Positions 11,954 through 22,271 of a DNA stretch of 64,000 nucleotides are shown one piece after another. Numbering within the stretch: the stretch's first letter is position 1; each line of letters begins with the position of its first letter. Source of the DNA: Thamnidium elegans (Eukaryota; Mucoromycota; Mucoromycetes; Mucorales; Mucoraceae); the NCBI GenBank assembly GCA_025201345.1, contig JAIXMG010000035.1:248001-312000 (forward strand), given 5' to 3'. Below the pieces are notes generated by a model. The model saw only the letters and a program-made list of their open reading frames with translations, was not told the DNA's origin and ran no database searches. The translations under genes were made by a program, and so were the position numbers.

Positions 11954-13753
11954 TTATTGAGGACAAGCTAAAGCACCCATAGGATCATAAGCAGGTAAAA
12001 CAATTGCTTTTTCATCTAATAATTCAACCAACTTCTTGGGAACAACAGCTTTTTCAAGAACGACTTGGTACACAAATTCAGAGAACCAGTCATCGGTCAT
12101 AATCCAAAATCCCTTTTCACCGGAGGTTTCAGACCAGCTGTTCTCGACTCTCCAACGAACAGGATTATTGTTTTTGTCGAGGTGGACTCCGGTGAACATC
12201 ATGGCATGTGTCATGGCACTTTCGCCATACAATAACCTTTGGGCTTTACACATATTAAAGTCTACATTGAATGTAAGCTTGTAATTGAATACGTTGGTAT
12301 CCATAACACCGGTGTTTCTGTTACTGAATTGACCTATACATTTTTTTTGTTGTTAGTTTTTGTGGTACGACTAAAGTAACCAATTTTTTTTTCTTATTTA
12401 CCAACATCACAACCAAACCAAACAGGGTTTCCAGACTTGAGAACGTCGATGGCAAGTTTCTTCATGGTGGCAGCAGTAGTATTGACATATTTGATATCAT
12501 CACCGCCAACAACATTACCGAGACGGGCAACGGTGTATACACGAGAGTAAGGGTTACGGGGATCGTTAATAAGAGACATGGTTTGATGAATCTATAAATA
12601 CATTTATAACATTTTAGTACTGCTATAATTATTTTTTTCAGAAAAAAATAAAATAAAATAACTTACAGGATAATCTACAACATCCTTCATAAACTTCTTG
12701 GGAGTCATATTAGAAAGGTTAATACACTTTCCGTTCTTATCAACAGCTTCCCAATCAAAGTTAACAGGAGGTTCGCCCAAATAAATAACCATGATACGGT
12801 AAATATCTTGCATCATTTCTTCCTTGATAACACGAATAGTGTTAAATGAAAGACCGTCGTAAAGAGCCTTACGGATTTGACCGGCGAATTCTCTTAATTT
12901 GACGGTAACTAACCAGTTAAGACGAGCTGTAGAAGAAGAAGCAACTGTTTCGGGGTAGGCGCTCTTGGGAACAACACCGTATTTTTCAATAAGGTTAATA
13001 AACATTTGCCATTGACCTCCGTCTCCTACTGGTGAGGTTAAAAGGTATTGAACTACGCGATCGTTAATGTCTTCATCGGCCAAGTCAATCATGTTCTCAA
13101 GAAACCAGTTTGCCTTTTCGAGTTTATCTATTTTTTTTTTTTTTCGTTAGTGATTGGAGGGGGAGGGGGGGCAATTTCTTTTTTGTAGTACTTACCATAG
13201 AAGAAAAGGAAATTTTGACTTAATTCAAAATCTTCGTTTAGTTTGTACTTACGAATCACAGCCAAGCGGAGCACATTTGTACCTAATGTTTACACACATA
13301 TTTAGGTTATACAAAAAAATTATTTGTGTATGTGTGTTACAACATACCAGCAAAAATCCAACAGCGACCACTTTGTTTTTGATTTGTGGCGGCACCTTCC
13401 ACTTCCAGCTTGACGTTAAACACATGTTGATTGTTAACAGCGGCTTGGTGATTAATCATGACTTGTGTAGGATCATTGGCCATCACGGCATTCATGGCCA
13501 ATTCGTTCTTCTTGTCGTGCCAGAAATGTTGCGAGAATTTGTCAAGCGCACGAGGAGTAAGACTAGAGTAATGATCTTTGCATTGCTTTTCGCTCAAGTC
13601 TAAAGTAGCCATGGATTGTGTCAAGTACTTTTCTTGACTAAAGTCAATAGAGGCACTAAAATTGATCTTTTCTTGCTCGGTAACAGCGACCATCTCGGCA
13701 TGCTTTTCGTCAAAGACGGGTTCATGTTTTTCAACAGAGTTATTGGCACCCAT
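11954..13753 (-). CDS. BLH1: Bleomycin hydrolase / aminopeptidase C-type cysteine protease (C1B)
   Basis: Five exons: 13348-13753, 13196-13282, 12667-13127, 12402-12591 and 11954-12333 (507 aa). The papain-like active site is complete: oxyanion Gln and nucleophile Cys in NQKQSGRCWIFAG (Gln about 125, Cys about 131), catalytic His in SAMTHAMMFTGV, and Asn in WRVENSWSE. The C-terminus DPMGALACPQ matches the family's self-plugging tail, which sits in the active-site cleft of the hexamer and makes the enzyme an aminopeptidase. In yeast (Blh1/Gal6) it is a cytosolic hexamer that degrades peptides and homocysteine thiolactone. The N-terminus is longer than in yeast but shows no clear organelle signal. 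Codons look more C-rich than in neighbouring genes, suggesting strong expression (impression, not calculated). Confidence 0.95.
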
Positions 13754-14016
13754 TTTTTTTTTTTTTATCGGATAGTTTTTTTTTAAAGAAACAGAAAAAG
13801 AAGGAAAGAAAAAAAAAAAAGGAGAATGACTAATACGAGTTTAAATACACCCTTTTTTTTTTTTTTTTTACTTATGACTCCGAAGTTAACTTTTTGAAAA
13901 GGTTTGCCGAACTTGCGAACTTGACATTGTCCTTTTAGGTCCAATTCCGATGAAAGAAGTTTTTTTTTTTTCTTTGGCGGAGAATTGGGTTTATAAAAAA
14001 AAAGATTTATTAAAGT

Positions 14017-14808
14017 TTAAAGACATGAAGAGAAGCAATTATGAAAGAATAAAGAGATTGGGTTTTGATTAACAACGGGTGTTGGTTCATTTACGTTAAT
14101 AGAAGAATAACGAGAGACCATTGAATCTCTATGACTGTATGCATAAGAAGTAGAAGGGGCGGAAGAAAGAAAATTATGTGGTTTAGTAGGGGCATTGTAC
14201 TCTGCATGATCACTGTCAGTAGAAGATACAGAAGACATATCAGATATACTACTATCATCATCATTTTTATCTTGGTCTGACGTAAGTCCTCTCAAGAGTT
14301 CTTGGGTCCATATCAAGTATAAACTTTCATCATCGTCATTAGGACTAATAGTGGTTTGCGAAGGTGTGACAGGTCTTGAATTGTTTAAGGATTCTATCAA
14401 AATATATATCTAGTTAAATATATTTATATATATATATAATAGTTTGATTTTTTATCTAACCTAAATAAGGGGAACTACTAACTGAACCGTATTTTGATCT
14501 AGATAATTCTCGGGCCACTTCTGTTATGTAAATTAGAATAAGGTTGTTATAAGTTACTCTTTTTTTTTTTTCTTTTTTTATTATTTTTTTTATTATTAAA
14601 TACCTTTGTTTTTTGTATTCAATGATGAGGAAGATGAAGTAGGAGTCGGTGGCAAATGTGATGGATTCTAAACGACAACAGCAAAATAAATGGATAATAA
14701 AAGTGTGTTATGTGTGAGTGTGCGTGAGTATGTACTTATACAATGCATGCGTATATTTACGGTATGAGATTGGAAGATAGGAACGGCCAAAGTAGTAGAA
14801 GAAGACAT
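14017..14808 (-). CDS. Uncharacterised Ser-rich 182-aa protein
   Basis: Four exons: 14761-14808, 14604-14667, 14461-14520 and 14393-14017, all GT-AG; the frames join to 182 aa. I do not recognise a domain. The protein is mostly low-complexity and probably disordered (PSHLPPTPTSSSSS; SSISDMSSVSSTDSDHAEY). It has a short ordered-looking segment, ESLYLIWTQELLRGLTSDQD, that could be a helix. It ends in SLFFHNCFSSCL, a hydrophobic Cys-containing tail that could be lipidated or membrane-associated (speculation). The SPPTP/SRPVTPS-type motifs resemble kinase targets. Exon structure and frame continuity support a real gene; function is unknown. Confidence 0.6.
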
Positions 14809-15545
14809 GTCTAGTAGAAAGTAATAAGTAAATAAATATAATAATAGAAAAGAAAGATAACAAGTTAAGTCAGTACCTGTTATTTTTATAAGAAAAAAGG
14901 AGTAGGACACACACAGAGAGAGAGAGAGATGGAGAGAGGGGTCATATGCTCAAGTCATCAAACAGTCCCAAAAAAGAAGCGGTTATAAATGAATGATATA
15001 ATATATTACAAGGACAACTTTCACTAAGCCAATTGGTAATCAGACCAATAACAATTAATCTTCTTGGAACTGTAAAAAGTATACATAGAATAAATACATT
15101 GTTGTTGTTGATCTTAGTAATGCAAAACATTCATTTCCCCCCCTTAATGCTCCCTGTATTCGCAAGTCACGGTTCCGGGACAATTTTAACTTCCAAAGAA
15201 CACTTCCAAGTTACTTTTTTTATATATATATATATATATCAGGCTTTATTATTCTATTATACAGTAGATAGAATGCACTTTTTTTTTATTATAAGAGTTA
15301 TCAAATGATATTATTAAAAACATTTTTTTTTAAAAAAAGAAAAAAAAAAAACGCGAAGTGTCCGCCGCCAGTTTTCTTAACTGCGACATGTGTTTATAGG
15401 GAGCATTTAGCTACATGTACTCCTGTAAATAGTAACTGGTCTAAATCTATAAATTTCTTTCTGTCACTTTTATTGTATCTTTGGTGTGTAGCTTTTAAGT
15501 TACCGTAGTACATGTATTGAAGCAGTGGCTCTTCAAAAGACAAGG
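14809..15545. other. Intergenic region with simple repeats
   Basis: Contains a GA repeat near 14911-14930, a TA repeat near 15220-15240 and several poly-A/T tracts. The left end should be the promoter of the Ser-rich gene. Short ORFs on both strands show no protein-like pattern. Confidence 0.5.
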
Positions 15546-15840
15546 CAGGCGGAGGATCGCCGCGAGTTTAGCGAGCATCAGATAGCAAAGTCATATTATA
15601 CTAATATTTACAAGAGTAGAGCTTCCACCTTTTTTTTTGTTTTGTTTTACCAAAAGTCCTATAATCTTATTCTCTGGGACTCAACGTAATCGAACAGTTT
15701 TGGGCTGTTGTGAAAGGAAAATGTCAAACGAAATAAGTTTAGTGATGTAGAGTCGATTACTTCATTAAAGCTAGCGAAGGTGTTCCTGTTGAGCATGTTA
15801 AATGATTTATTCGAAGTTCAACAAAATCAACTCTAAAAAG
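15546..15840 (+). pseudogene. Decayed transposase C-terminus (Tc1/IS630 DDE, last catalytic Glu region)
   Basis: Near 15676-15735 the plus strand reads SLGLNVIEQFWAVVKGKCQT, a slightly damaged version of the (S)PxLNPIEQFWAVVKGKV motif around the last acidic residue of IS630/Tc1 transposases. A frame change gives NKFSDVESI, and another gives IKASEGVPVEHVK, a stop, then FIRSSTK, matching the helical end of the same domain. An open stretch upstream, at about 15520-15620, reads TRQAEDRREFSEHQIAKSYY and could be a relic of the same element, but I cannot tie it to a family. Stops, frameshifts and missing upstream catalytic parts show that it is dead. Confidence 0.65.
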
Positions 15841-16187
15841 TGCCCCCCCCCCAATTGACTGTGGATGCACTGTACGTTATTTATTTATCAAAGTAAATTC
15901 TTTCTCCTATAATAGTTATAAACACGTGTGTGTTAAGGGGGTAGCCGAAGTAAAAGATAGACCAATCGATTCAACATGAGGTGCATAATTCATTTTATAC
16001 CAAAATAACCGACATCATCATGGCATCTTAAAAATATACTCATATACACACAAAAAAAAAAAAAAAAATACACAAAAACCACACATACACACATACAGAT
16101 ATATATATATATACAAGCACGCACGTAATTATTACTCTACTGAATCTTTTTTTTTATTATTTATATATATTTACAACGTTTTTTGTT
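15841..16187. other. Intergenic region, no gene seen
   Basis: Low-complexity AT-rich DNA with a poly-C run near 15843, a poly-A run near 16052 and a TA repeat near 16100. The right end should hold the 3' UTR of the bL32m gene. Confidence 0.5.
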
Positions 16188-16553
16188 TTAAGCGTCAACA
16201 ATAATCTCTGATTTTGCCTTCTTTTTAATATCGCTGTAACAGTTTCCACATAAATGATGTAAAAGTTTATTACTTCCACAGGCAGGACAGGCGGTGACGT
16301 TTTCCTTAATTGATAATCCTTTGTTGGAAGCTCTCATACGCTTCTTTGAGTGAGATGTCTTCTTCTTTGGTGCGGCCCAAAGGATAGGTTCTAACCAGCT
16401 GGGTATTTCGAAATTGTTACGGGTGACAGATTCACTTGTCAAAGTTTGGTTGTTCAAAAACACATTAGATAATGAAAGTGTTCCAAATCGCGATGTTTGG
16501 GTCTTGACTGTAGTGGTGAAAACTGATTTGGTGGCAAGTAAACGTAAGCTCAT
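16188..16553 (-). CDS. MRPL32: Mitochondrial large-subunit ribosomal protein bL32m
   Basis: A single exon of 121 aa. An N-terminal Arg/Ser/Thr-rich stretch (MSLRLLATKSVFTTTVKTQT) looks like a mitochondrial presequence. The mature part begins near AAPKKKTSHSKKRMRASNKG, the typical basic bL32 start. It is followed by a zinc ribbon CPACGSNKLLHHLCGNC with both CxxC pairs intact. In yeast, maturation of this protein by the m-AAA protease controls mitoribosome assembly. The size is right for the family. The divergent GCD2 start lies about 200 bp away, so the two genes probably share a promoter region. Confidence 0.93.
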   Translation of the reverse strand: MSLRLLATKSVFTTTVKTQTSRFGTLSLSNVFLNNQTLTSESVTRNNFEIPSWLEPILWAAPKKKTSHSKKRMRASNKGLSIKENVTACPACGSNKLLHHLCGNCYSDIKKKAKSEIIVDA

Positions 16554-16755
16554 TTTATTAAATTACAACAAAAAAAGGAAGAAAATACCTATCAACAGGC
16601 ATCCCCCTTACTACAAGGAAAAAAAAAAAAATAAGTGGCTCATTCTATTAAAACTCAGTGTGTTTTTTCTCTCTTCATTGCCTCAAAGTCACGCTTTTTT
16701 TTTTTTGAATATTTTTTTTTTTTCTCTTCTTTTCAAACAGTTTCAATTATAAAGC

Positions 16756-18571
16756 ATGGAGAACATCAAGTCTAGTGTAAGTAAAGCATACCATTAAAAA
16801 AAAAGTAACGATAAGCAGTATTAAACAGTATATAATAGCCTCTTGGTATTCCCAATTCAAATTCATCTAAAATGGCTTCAGGTTCCCCTAATACAATGGG
16901 TCAACCCATGAGTTCTTCTTACGAGAATCGTTGGTTATCTACAGGCGAAGACACCAAAAAAGGTTCACCACTTGTCTCTCGTAGAAAGAGTATTACACCC
17001 GAAGAAAATAAACCTAACAACAGTAAAGAGGCCAATAAAGGCAAAAAAGATACTAGACCTCAAAATCCCAATGAACCTCCCAAGAAAGCGCAAAAAGATA
17101 TGACCAAAGCTGAACGTCGTGCGATGCAAGAAAAACAAAGACAAGAAAAGCAAAGTCGTGTTGCTGCTGGTTTGCCTAAAGGAGCTAAACAAGCTGCTGA
17201 ATTAGAAGTTAAAAAGAATCCTTCCCCTGTTAGTGCTGATACAGATGATACGAAACAAAAAAAGAAGGCTTTATCAAAGAATCAACAAAATCAAGTACCT
17301 TGGCTTCTTCATTTAGATGTACCCAAGACTTCGGATGCTTTAACAAAGGACCTTCATCCTGCTGTGCTTCAACTTGGATTATATTTCTCTGAACATAAAA
17401 TCGTTGGTTCTAATGCTCGTTGTGTTGCCATGTTGGAAATCTTTTCCAAGGTAATATACACATATATATTGATGATATAATTTATAGTGTTTAAATTTCT
17501 TTTATTCTGTAGGTTATTTCAGATCATAAACCTCCTTCCGATGCTACCTTTTCTAGACATATTCAAAAGCATTTAGATCCTCATATTGCATATCTTTTAA
17601 GTATTCGTCCCATGTCATTAAGTATGCGTGAATGTATTCGTTGGTTAAAGAAGGAAATGGCAGATATTGTAGAAGAAGATCCTCCATTATCTGATGATGA
17701 ATCTCGTACTAGATTAATTGAACGTATTGGACATTTTATCCGTGAAAGAATTACGATGGCTGATCAATTGATTGTTCAAAACGGTCTACAAAAGATTCAA
17801 GATGGCGATGTTATTTTAACTTATGCTAAATCATCTGTTGTCGAAAGTTTGTTATTAGAGACAAAGAAGAAGGGTATTGATTTTAAGGTGATTGTGGTAG
17901 ATAGTCGTCCCTTGTTTGAGGGTAAACATCTTTTACGTAGATTAGTTGCAGCCGGCATCGATTGTTCTTATCATTTATTATCCAGTATCTACGTTGCACT
18001 TAAATCGGTTACCAAGGTTATTATGGGTGCTCATGCTCTTTTAAATAACGGTGCGGTTTATTCTCGTATTGGTAGTTCAATGGTGGCGATGGCTGCTAGT
18101 GATAAACAAATTCCAGTCATGATTTGTTGTGAGACTTACAAGTTTGTTAATAGAACTCAAGTCGATTCTTTTGTTTTGAATGAATTAGGGAACCCTGACG
18201 ATTTAGTACAAACTACCACAAATACATACGATGCTAAAAAATCAGATACAGCCGTTTTAGCTAATTGGAGAGATCAACCTGATCTTCGATTACTTAATAT
18301 CTTGTATGATGTTACTCCTTCAAAGTATATTACACTTGTTGTTACTGAAGTCGGTTTAATTCCTTGTACATCTGCTCCTGTTGTAAGTTATAAATTCAAT
18401 TGTATTATAAAAACATGTATTGATTTTTATTTTTATTTTTATTATTACTTGTTATATAGATTTGGCGTGAATACAAGTAAGTTATACAAGCAAAATTTTC
18501 AATATGATCTAATTACTAAATATTTATTTTTTATTTTTTATAGTGAGGAATTCGGAAAGAGAGTTGCATAA
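16756..18571 (+). CDS. GCD2: Translation initiation factor eIF2B subunit delta
   Basis: Five exons: 16756-16776, 16839-17450, 17513-18382, 18460-18476 and 18544-18571 (515 aa). I place the start at 16756 because a 7-codon first exon (MENIKSS) splices through GTAAGT...TAG in frame to PLGIPNSNSSKMASG; the ATG at 16872 would be internal. The N-terminal third is Lys/Pro-rich and disordered (DMTKAERRAMQEKQRQEKQ), typical of delta subunits. The C-terminal two-thirds is the regulatory eIF2B alpha/beta/delta fold, with VVDSRPLFEGKHLLRRLVAA and KVIMGAHALLNNGAVYSRIG. eIF2B is the GDP exchange factor for eIF2 and the target of inhibition by phospho-eIF2. The last exons are very small (17 and 28 bp). The gene is tail-to-tail with the following dehydrogenase (26 bp gap), with an AATAAA in the gap. 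Confidence 0.95.
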
Positions 18572-18597
18572 AATTAGATTTATAATAAATTACACAC

Positions 18598-19635
18598 TTA
18601 ATCTTCCTTGTAAGTTAAACCAATATCCTTTCTCCAAGCATCCATGGCTTTGGCTTGACCCAAAGTATCTTCCCAAGTCATGTATTTACATTCGTGATTT
18701 CCTTGTAAAATAGCATCAGCTACAGCATCAGCTTCAATAGCGAAAAGATTTGTTTCTTGCAATTGAATAGGAATAATTTCTTTTTGGTTACCATATTTAG
18801 TATATTCGAGTTCAACAGCACCAAGTTGAGTTAAATCAGGTCTCCAAAGGTTATTTACCTTGATAGAGCCATCACTACCTAACACTTCAATACTACAATC
18901 ACTATCAGAAAATATACCAGTAAATACTTGAGCTGTGATACCGTTTTCAAATTCGAGACTGGCGTTAGACCATTCATCTACTTTGGTATCAGGTTGGATA
19001 TAACCTGTAGCCTTGATTTGTGTAGGGTTAGCAAAGCCTTTATCAGTTTCAATACCAGCAACTAAACGACAAAGAGATAATGGGTAACCTCCAATATCAA
19101 GAATGGCGCCGCCGCCAAGTTCGTTTCTCCAGAGCCTTGAAGATGGGCCCAAAGATCTACCGTCAAAAGAGAAATTGGCACGGATAAACTTGACCTTACC
19201 AATATCTCCAGATTTAATGATTTCAACCAACTTTAAGGTTTGAGGATGACAACGGTACATGTAAGCTTCCATGACAAACAATTTTTCGCGTTCGGCAGCG
19301 GTTAAAATTTCTTGGACTTGAGATTGTGTCATGGCCATGGGCTTTTCGATCAACATGTGCTTACGGTACTCGATTGCCATTAAAGCAACTTGGTGATGGT
19401 AAGGATGAGGTGTACAGATATAAACAATATCAACTTTATCACAGCTAAAGAATTCTTGGTATGATCCAAAACAGTGGTCTTGAGCAATATCGAATTCTTG
19501 GCCGAAACTTTGGGCGGTCTCGACAGAACGACTGCAGACGGCAAATAAGGACCCCTTCTTGGCTACTTGAAGTGCGCGTGCAAATGTATGGGCAATATTG
19601 CCTGTACCAATAATACCCCAACGTAAAGATTCCAT
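18598..19635 (-). CDS. Gfo/Idh/MocA-family NAD(P)-dependent dehydrogenase (dihydrodiol / xylose dehydrogenase-like)
   Basis: A single-exon gene of 345 aa. The Rossmann dinucleotide motif is at the N-terminus (WGIIGTGNIAHTFARAL, residues 6-22), followed by the family hallmark EKP (residues 97-99, in HMLIEKPMAM) with its substrate-site Lys. The C-terminal half is the open beta-sheet domain, with LWRNELGGGAILDIGGYPLS. The closest-looking relatives are dimeric dihydrodiol dehydrogenases and fungal NADP-xylose dehydrogenases, which oxidise sugars or trans-diols in the cytosol. I cannot fix the substrate from sequence. No introns, unlike most genes here. Confidence 0.88.
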   Translation of the reverse strand: MESLRWGIIGTGNIAHTFARALQVAKKGSLFAVCSRSVETAQSFGQEFDIAQDHCFGSYQEFFSCDKVDIVYICTPHPYHHQVALMAIEYRKHMLIEKPMAMTQSQVQEILTAAEREKLFVMEAYMYRCHPQTLKLVEIIKSGDIGKVKFIRANFSFDGRSLGPSSRLWRNELGGGAILDIGGYPLSLCRLVAGIETDKGFANPTQIKATGYIQPDTKVDEWSNASLEFENGITAQVFTGIFSDSDCSIEVLGSDGSIKVNNLWRPDLTQLGAVELEYTKYGNQKEIIPIQLQETNLFAIEADAVADAILQGNHECKYMTWEDTLGQAKAMDAWRKDIGLTYKED

Positions 19636-20618
19636 TGTGTTTGTGTGTGAAAAGGGAAAATAAATAGAAAACGACCCTTTTTATCTTTTTTCTTGGGCAG
19701 GGCGTGAGAATACCCCTCCCCCCCTCCCTGAGTTATGTAAGCAGATGAGTTTTAACGCGCATTTTTAATTTATAACCCGATCACGGAACGGTATAAGCTT
19801 GCAAGAAAAATGCCCAGCAGAGTAAAAAAAAAAGTTTCTGGAAAACTTACCTAATGACGGCAGTAACAGATGCAAAATATCTAGAATCACGAAAAAAAAA
19901 AAAAGTAAATATAGAGCTGCGTTTAAAAGAAATTTTTTTAAGCTATCGAATAAATTCGTGCCATCAGGGTTTGTCTTAAAAAATTAATGGGATGTTTAGT
20001 ACGATAGAGCATTACATCATAACATGAGACTCTGGATCAATATATCGCTTAGTGACGATATTTATCTTCTAATAAGTGTACAAAAAAAAAAAAAAATGGC
20101 TAATAATACCACGACGCTTTTTTTTTTTTAACTGTGCGTATAAAATATACATATGTTGTCACTTACCTGTCATTTTAGACCAAAATTATAAACAATCTTG
20201 TGCTATACATAATAACTTTTTTTTTTTTTAAAAAAAAAAAAAAAGGTCTACACTTACCGAGGAACAGACGGTGTAATCAATTTTAAAACATTGATAAAAA
20301 GTTCTAGTTAACCAAAAAAAAAAAAAAAAAAAAAAGCAGTTTGGTTTTCAATTTATATTAGCACTTTTTATTAAGATGTAGGGTACTGCGGTTTCAAATT
20401 ATACGCATCTAGATTGCGTCTTTGATTTTCTCAACGAAAAGCCGCTGCCCCCCTATGACATTCCCATGATTTATTAAGCTCTTTTGTTACAGTGGCACAT
20501 GATACACTTGTTCGAAACCGCTGTATTTTTATTCCGAAATACGGAAGCGTTTGTATCGTCATTCCTATTATACATATACTGTCAAAATATACGCGTATAA
20601 TAGACATTTTGTCAATCA

Positions 20619-20650
<32 letters not shown>

Positions 20651-20887
20651 GTATTATTTCATGTATATGTCAGTTGAGATATATAAAGGAATTATAGATT
20701 ATTTATTTCTACAAAAACTAAGCATTTTACGCGCATATTTCAAATAAAAGAACTCGTTACTTGGGCGCATGGCGCAAAATGATTATAAATCGATATTTTA
20801 TAATAATTAAAAAAAAAAAACAAAAAAAAAACAAAAAAAAAAAAGAGAGAAAGAACAAATTGATACTACCAGTGTATGGGGGAGGAT
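19636..20887. other. Intergenic region, 1.25 kb, no gene seen
   Basis: Promoter side of the dehydrogenase at the left, then AT-rich DNA with poly-A/T runs (20083-20096, 20217-20244, 20314-20335) and an (ATA/AAT)n microsatellite at about 20618-20641. Short ORFs show no protein family. Confidence 0.5.
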
Positions 20888-22083
20888 TTATACAGAATAG
20901 GTGGCCATCCAAGGATGTTGTAGTATCTGCTTAACAGTTAATCTTTTTTGAGGGTTATTTTTCAATAAGCCAGTAAGCAAATCCATACAATCGGAAGATT
21001 TCGGTTGAATTGGCCGACTCCAATTACCGGAGATGACATGGTTAGAGTTTGAAAATGGTACCTGACCATAAAGTAAAGTAAAGAGTAATATACCCAGTGA
21101 CCAAACTTCGGCAGGCTCTGGTCGATATGACAAACCTAGTAAGATTTCGGGAGAAGCAAATGATATTGTACCATGGAATTCTTTGATTGTGAATTCATCA
21201 CGAGAACAATTTTGAGGTATTTGTATAGCCGACCCGAAGTCTATTAACTTGACCTAATATAAATATTTAGTAAAAAAGAAGAAAAAAGAAAAAAGTGAAT
21301 GATATTTACATTAAAGTTTGAATCTACTACAATATTTTCATCTTTGATATCACGATGGTATATTCCTATACTACTTAGGTCATCAACACATTGAACTATT
21401 TGATGGAATATTTTATGGGTTTGTGCTTCAGATAGTTTAATATGACGTTCAATACACTCAAATAAATCGCATGAACTTCTGACCTTTTGTTGAGGTGGCG
21501 AAGGAAAAGATGTTGAGAAATGATCAATTCTTTTATTATTATCGGGGGTCATTGGGGATGATATGGATGACATGGATGATTCATGACTTGAAGCTGTCCA
21601 TTCACAACCATATAATTCCATCACCAGATAAAAATAATTCATGTCCTCAAAGCTATCTATATAATCAATAATGACTGGATGTTGAATTCGTTTTAATATA
21701 CTAATCTCAAGTGGTTCATGTGTTGTGATTGCTAATTTCTCTTTGTAAATAAACTTTACGGCTACTTCTTGTTTGGTGATACGATGTATAGCAGACATAA
21801 CAAACCCATATCCTCCGCTGCCTATCTGATCCACTAATTTATATAAACTTGAAAATCGATTGTTTAACTGATATTGTCTAAAAGAACTTGGCTGATCAAA
21901 TAACGGAAGTATTGATATACTTTTAGGCATTATTGTGTTTTTCATATTGTAAAGTGTGTTATCCAAATGTTGCTTAAAAAAAAAAAAAAAAAAAAAATTA
22001 GGAAGAATAAAAAAAAAACCTTTTAATAAAATCCACGTAAAAATATTATACCCTACATTCATTTTAGTTGTTAAAGCTGACAT
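20888..22083 (-). CDS. Ser/Thr protein kinase with PAS-kinase-like catalytic domain
   Basis: Exons 22057-22083, 21310-21972 and 20888-21253 (351 aa). The domain runs IGSGGYGFVMSAI (P-loop), VAVKFIYKEKL (Lys about 82), HRDIKDENIVV (215-217), VKLIDFGSA (DFG 235-237), a GTISFASPEIL activation segment and FTLLYGQVPF. The spelling of HRDIKDEN and IDFGSA is closest to PASK/PSK kinases, which link nutrient state to sugar storage. There are no PAS domains: the whole protein is little more than the kinase. A Ser/Pro-rich insertion of about 40 residues (about 134-174) sits in the hinge, and the usual subdomain IX Asp is Glu280 (PAEVWSLG). The first intron (84 bp, donor GTAGGG) is in frame without a stop; if it is not used, an internal ATG at 21945 (MKNTIMPKS) is an alternative start. 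Confidence 0.85.
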
Positions 22084-22271
22084 AATAACCGAAAATAATA
22101 CGCGACAGACAAAGGAGTTTTTTTTTTTTTTTTTTTTTTTTTTGATAAATGAAAAAAAAGTGATATAAAGGCAATAAATAAAAACTTAATTATATAGAGA
22201 AAAAATGGTTTCACGTGGATATTTTTTTTTTCTTTATTAAAAAGATTGCATAAATGATAATAATCAAAGGA

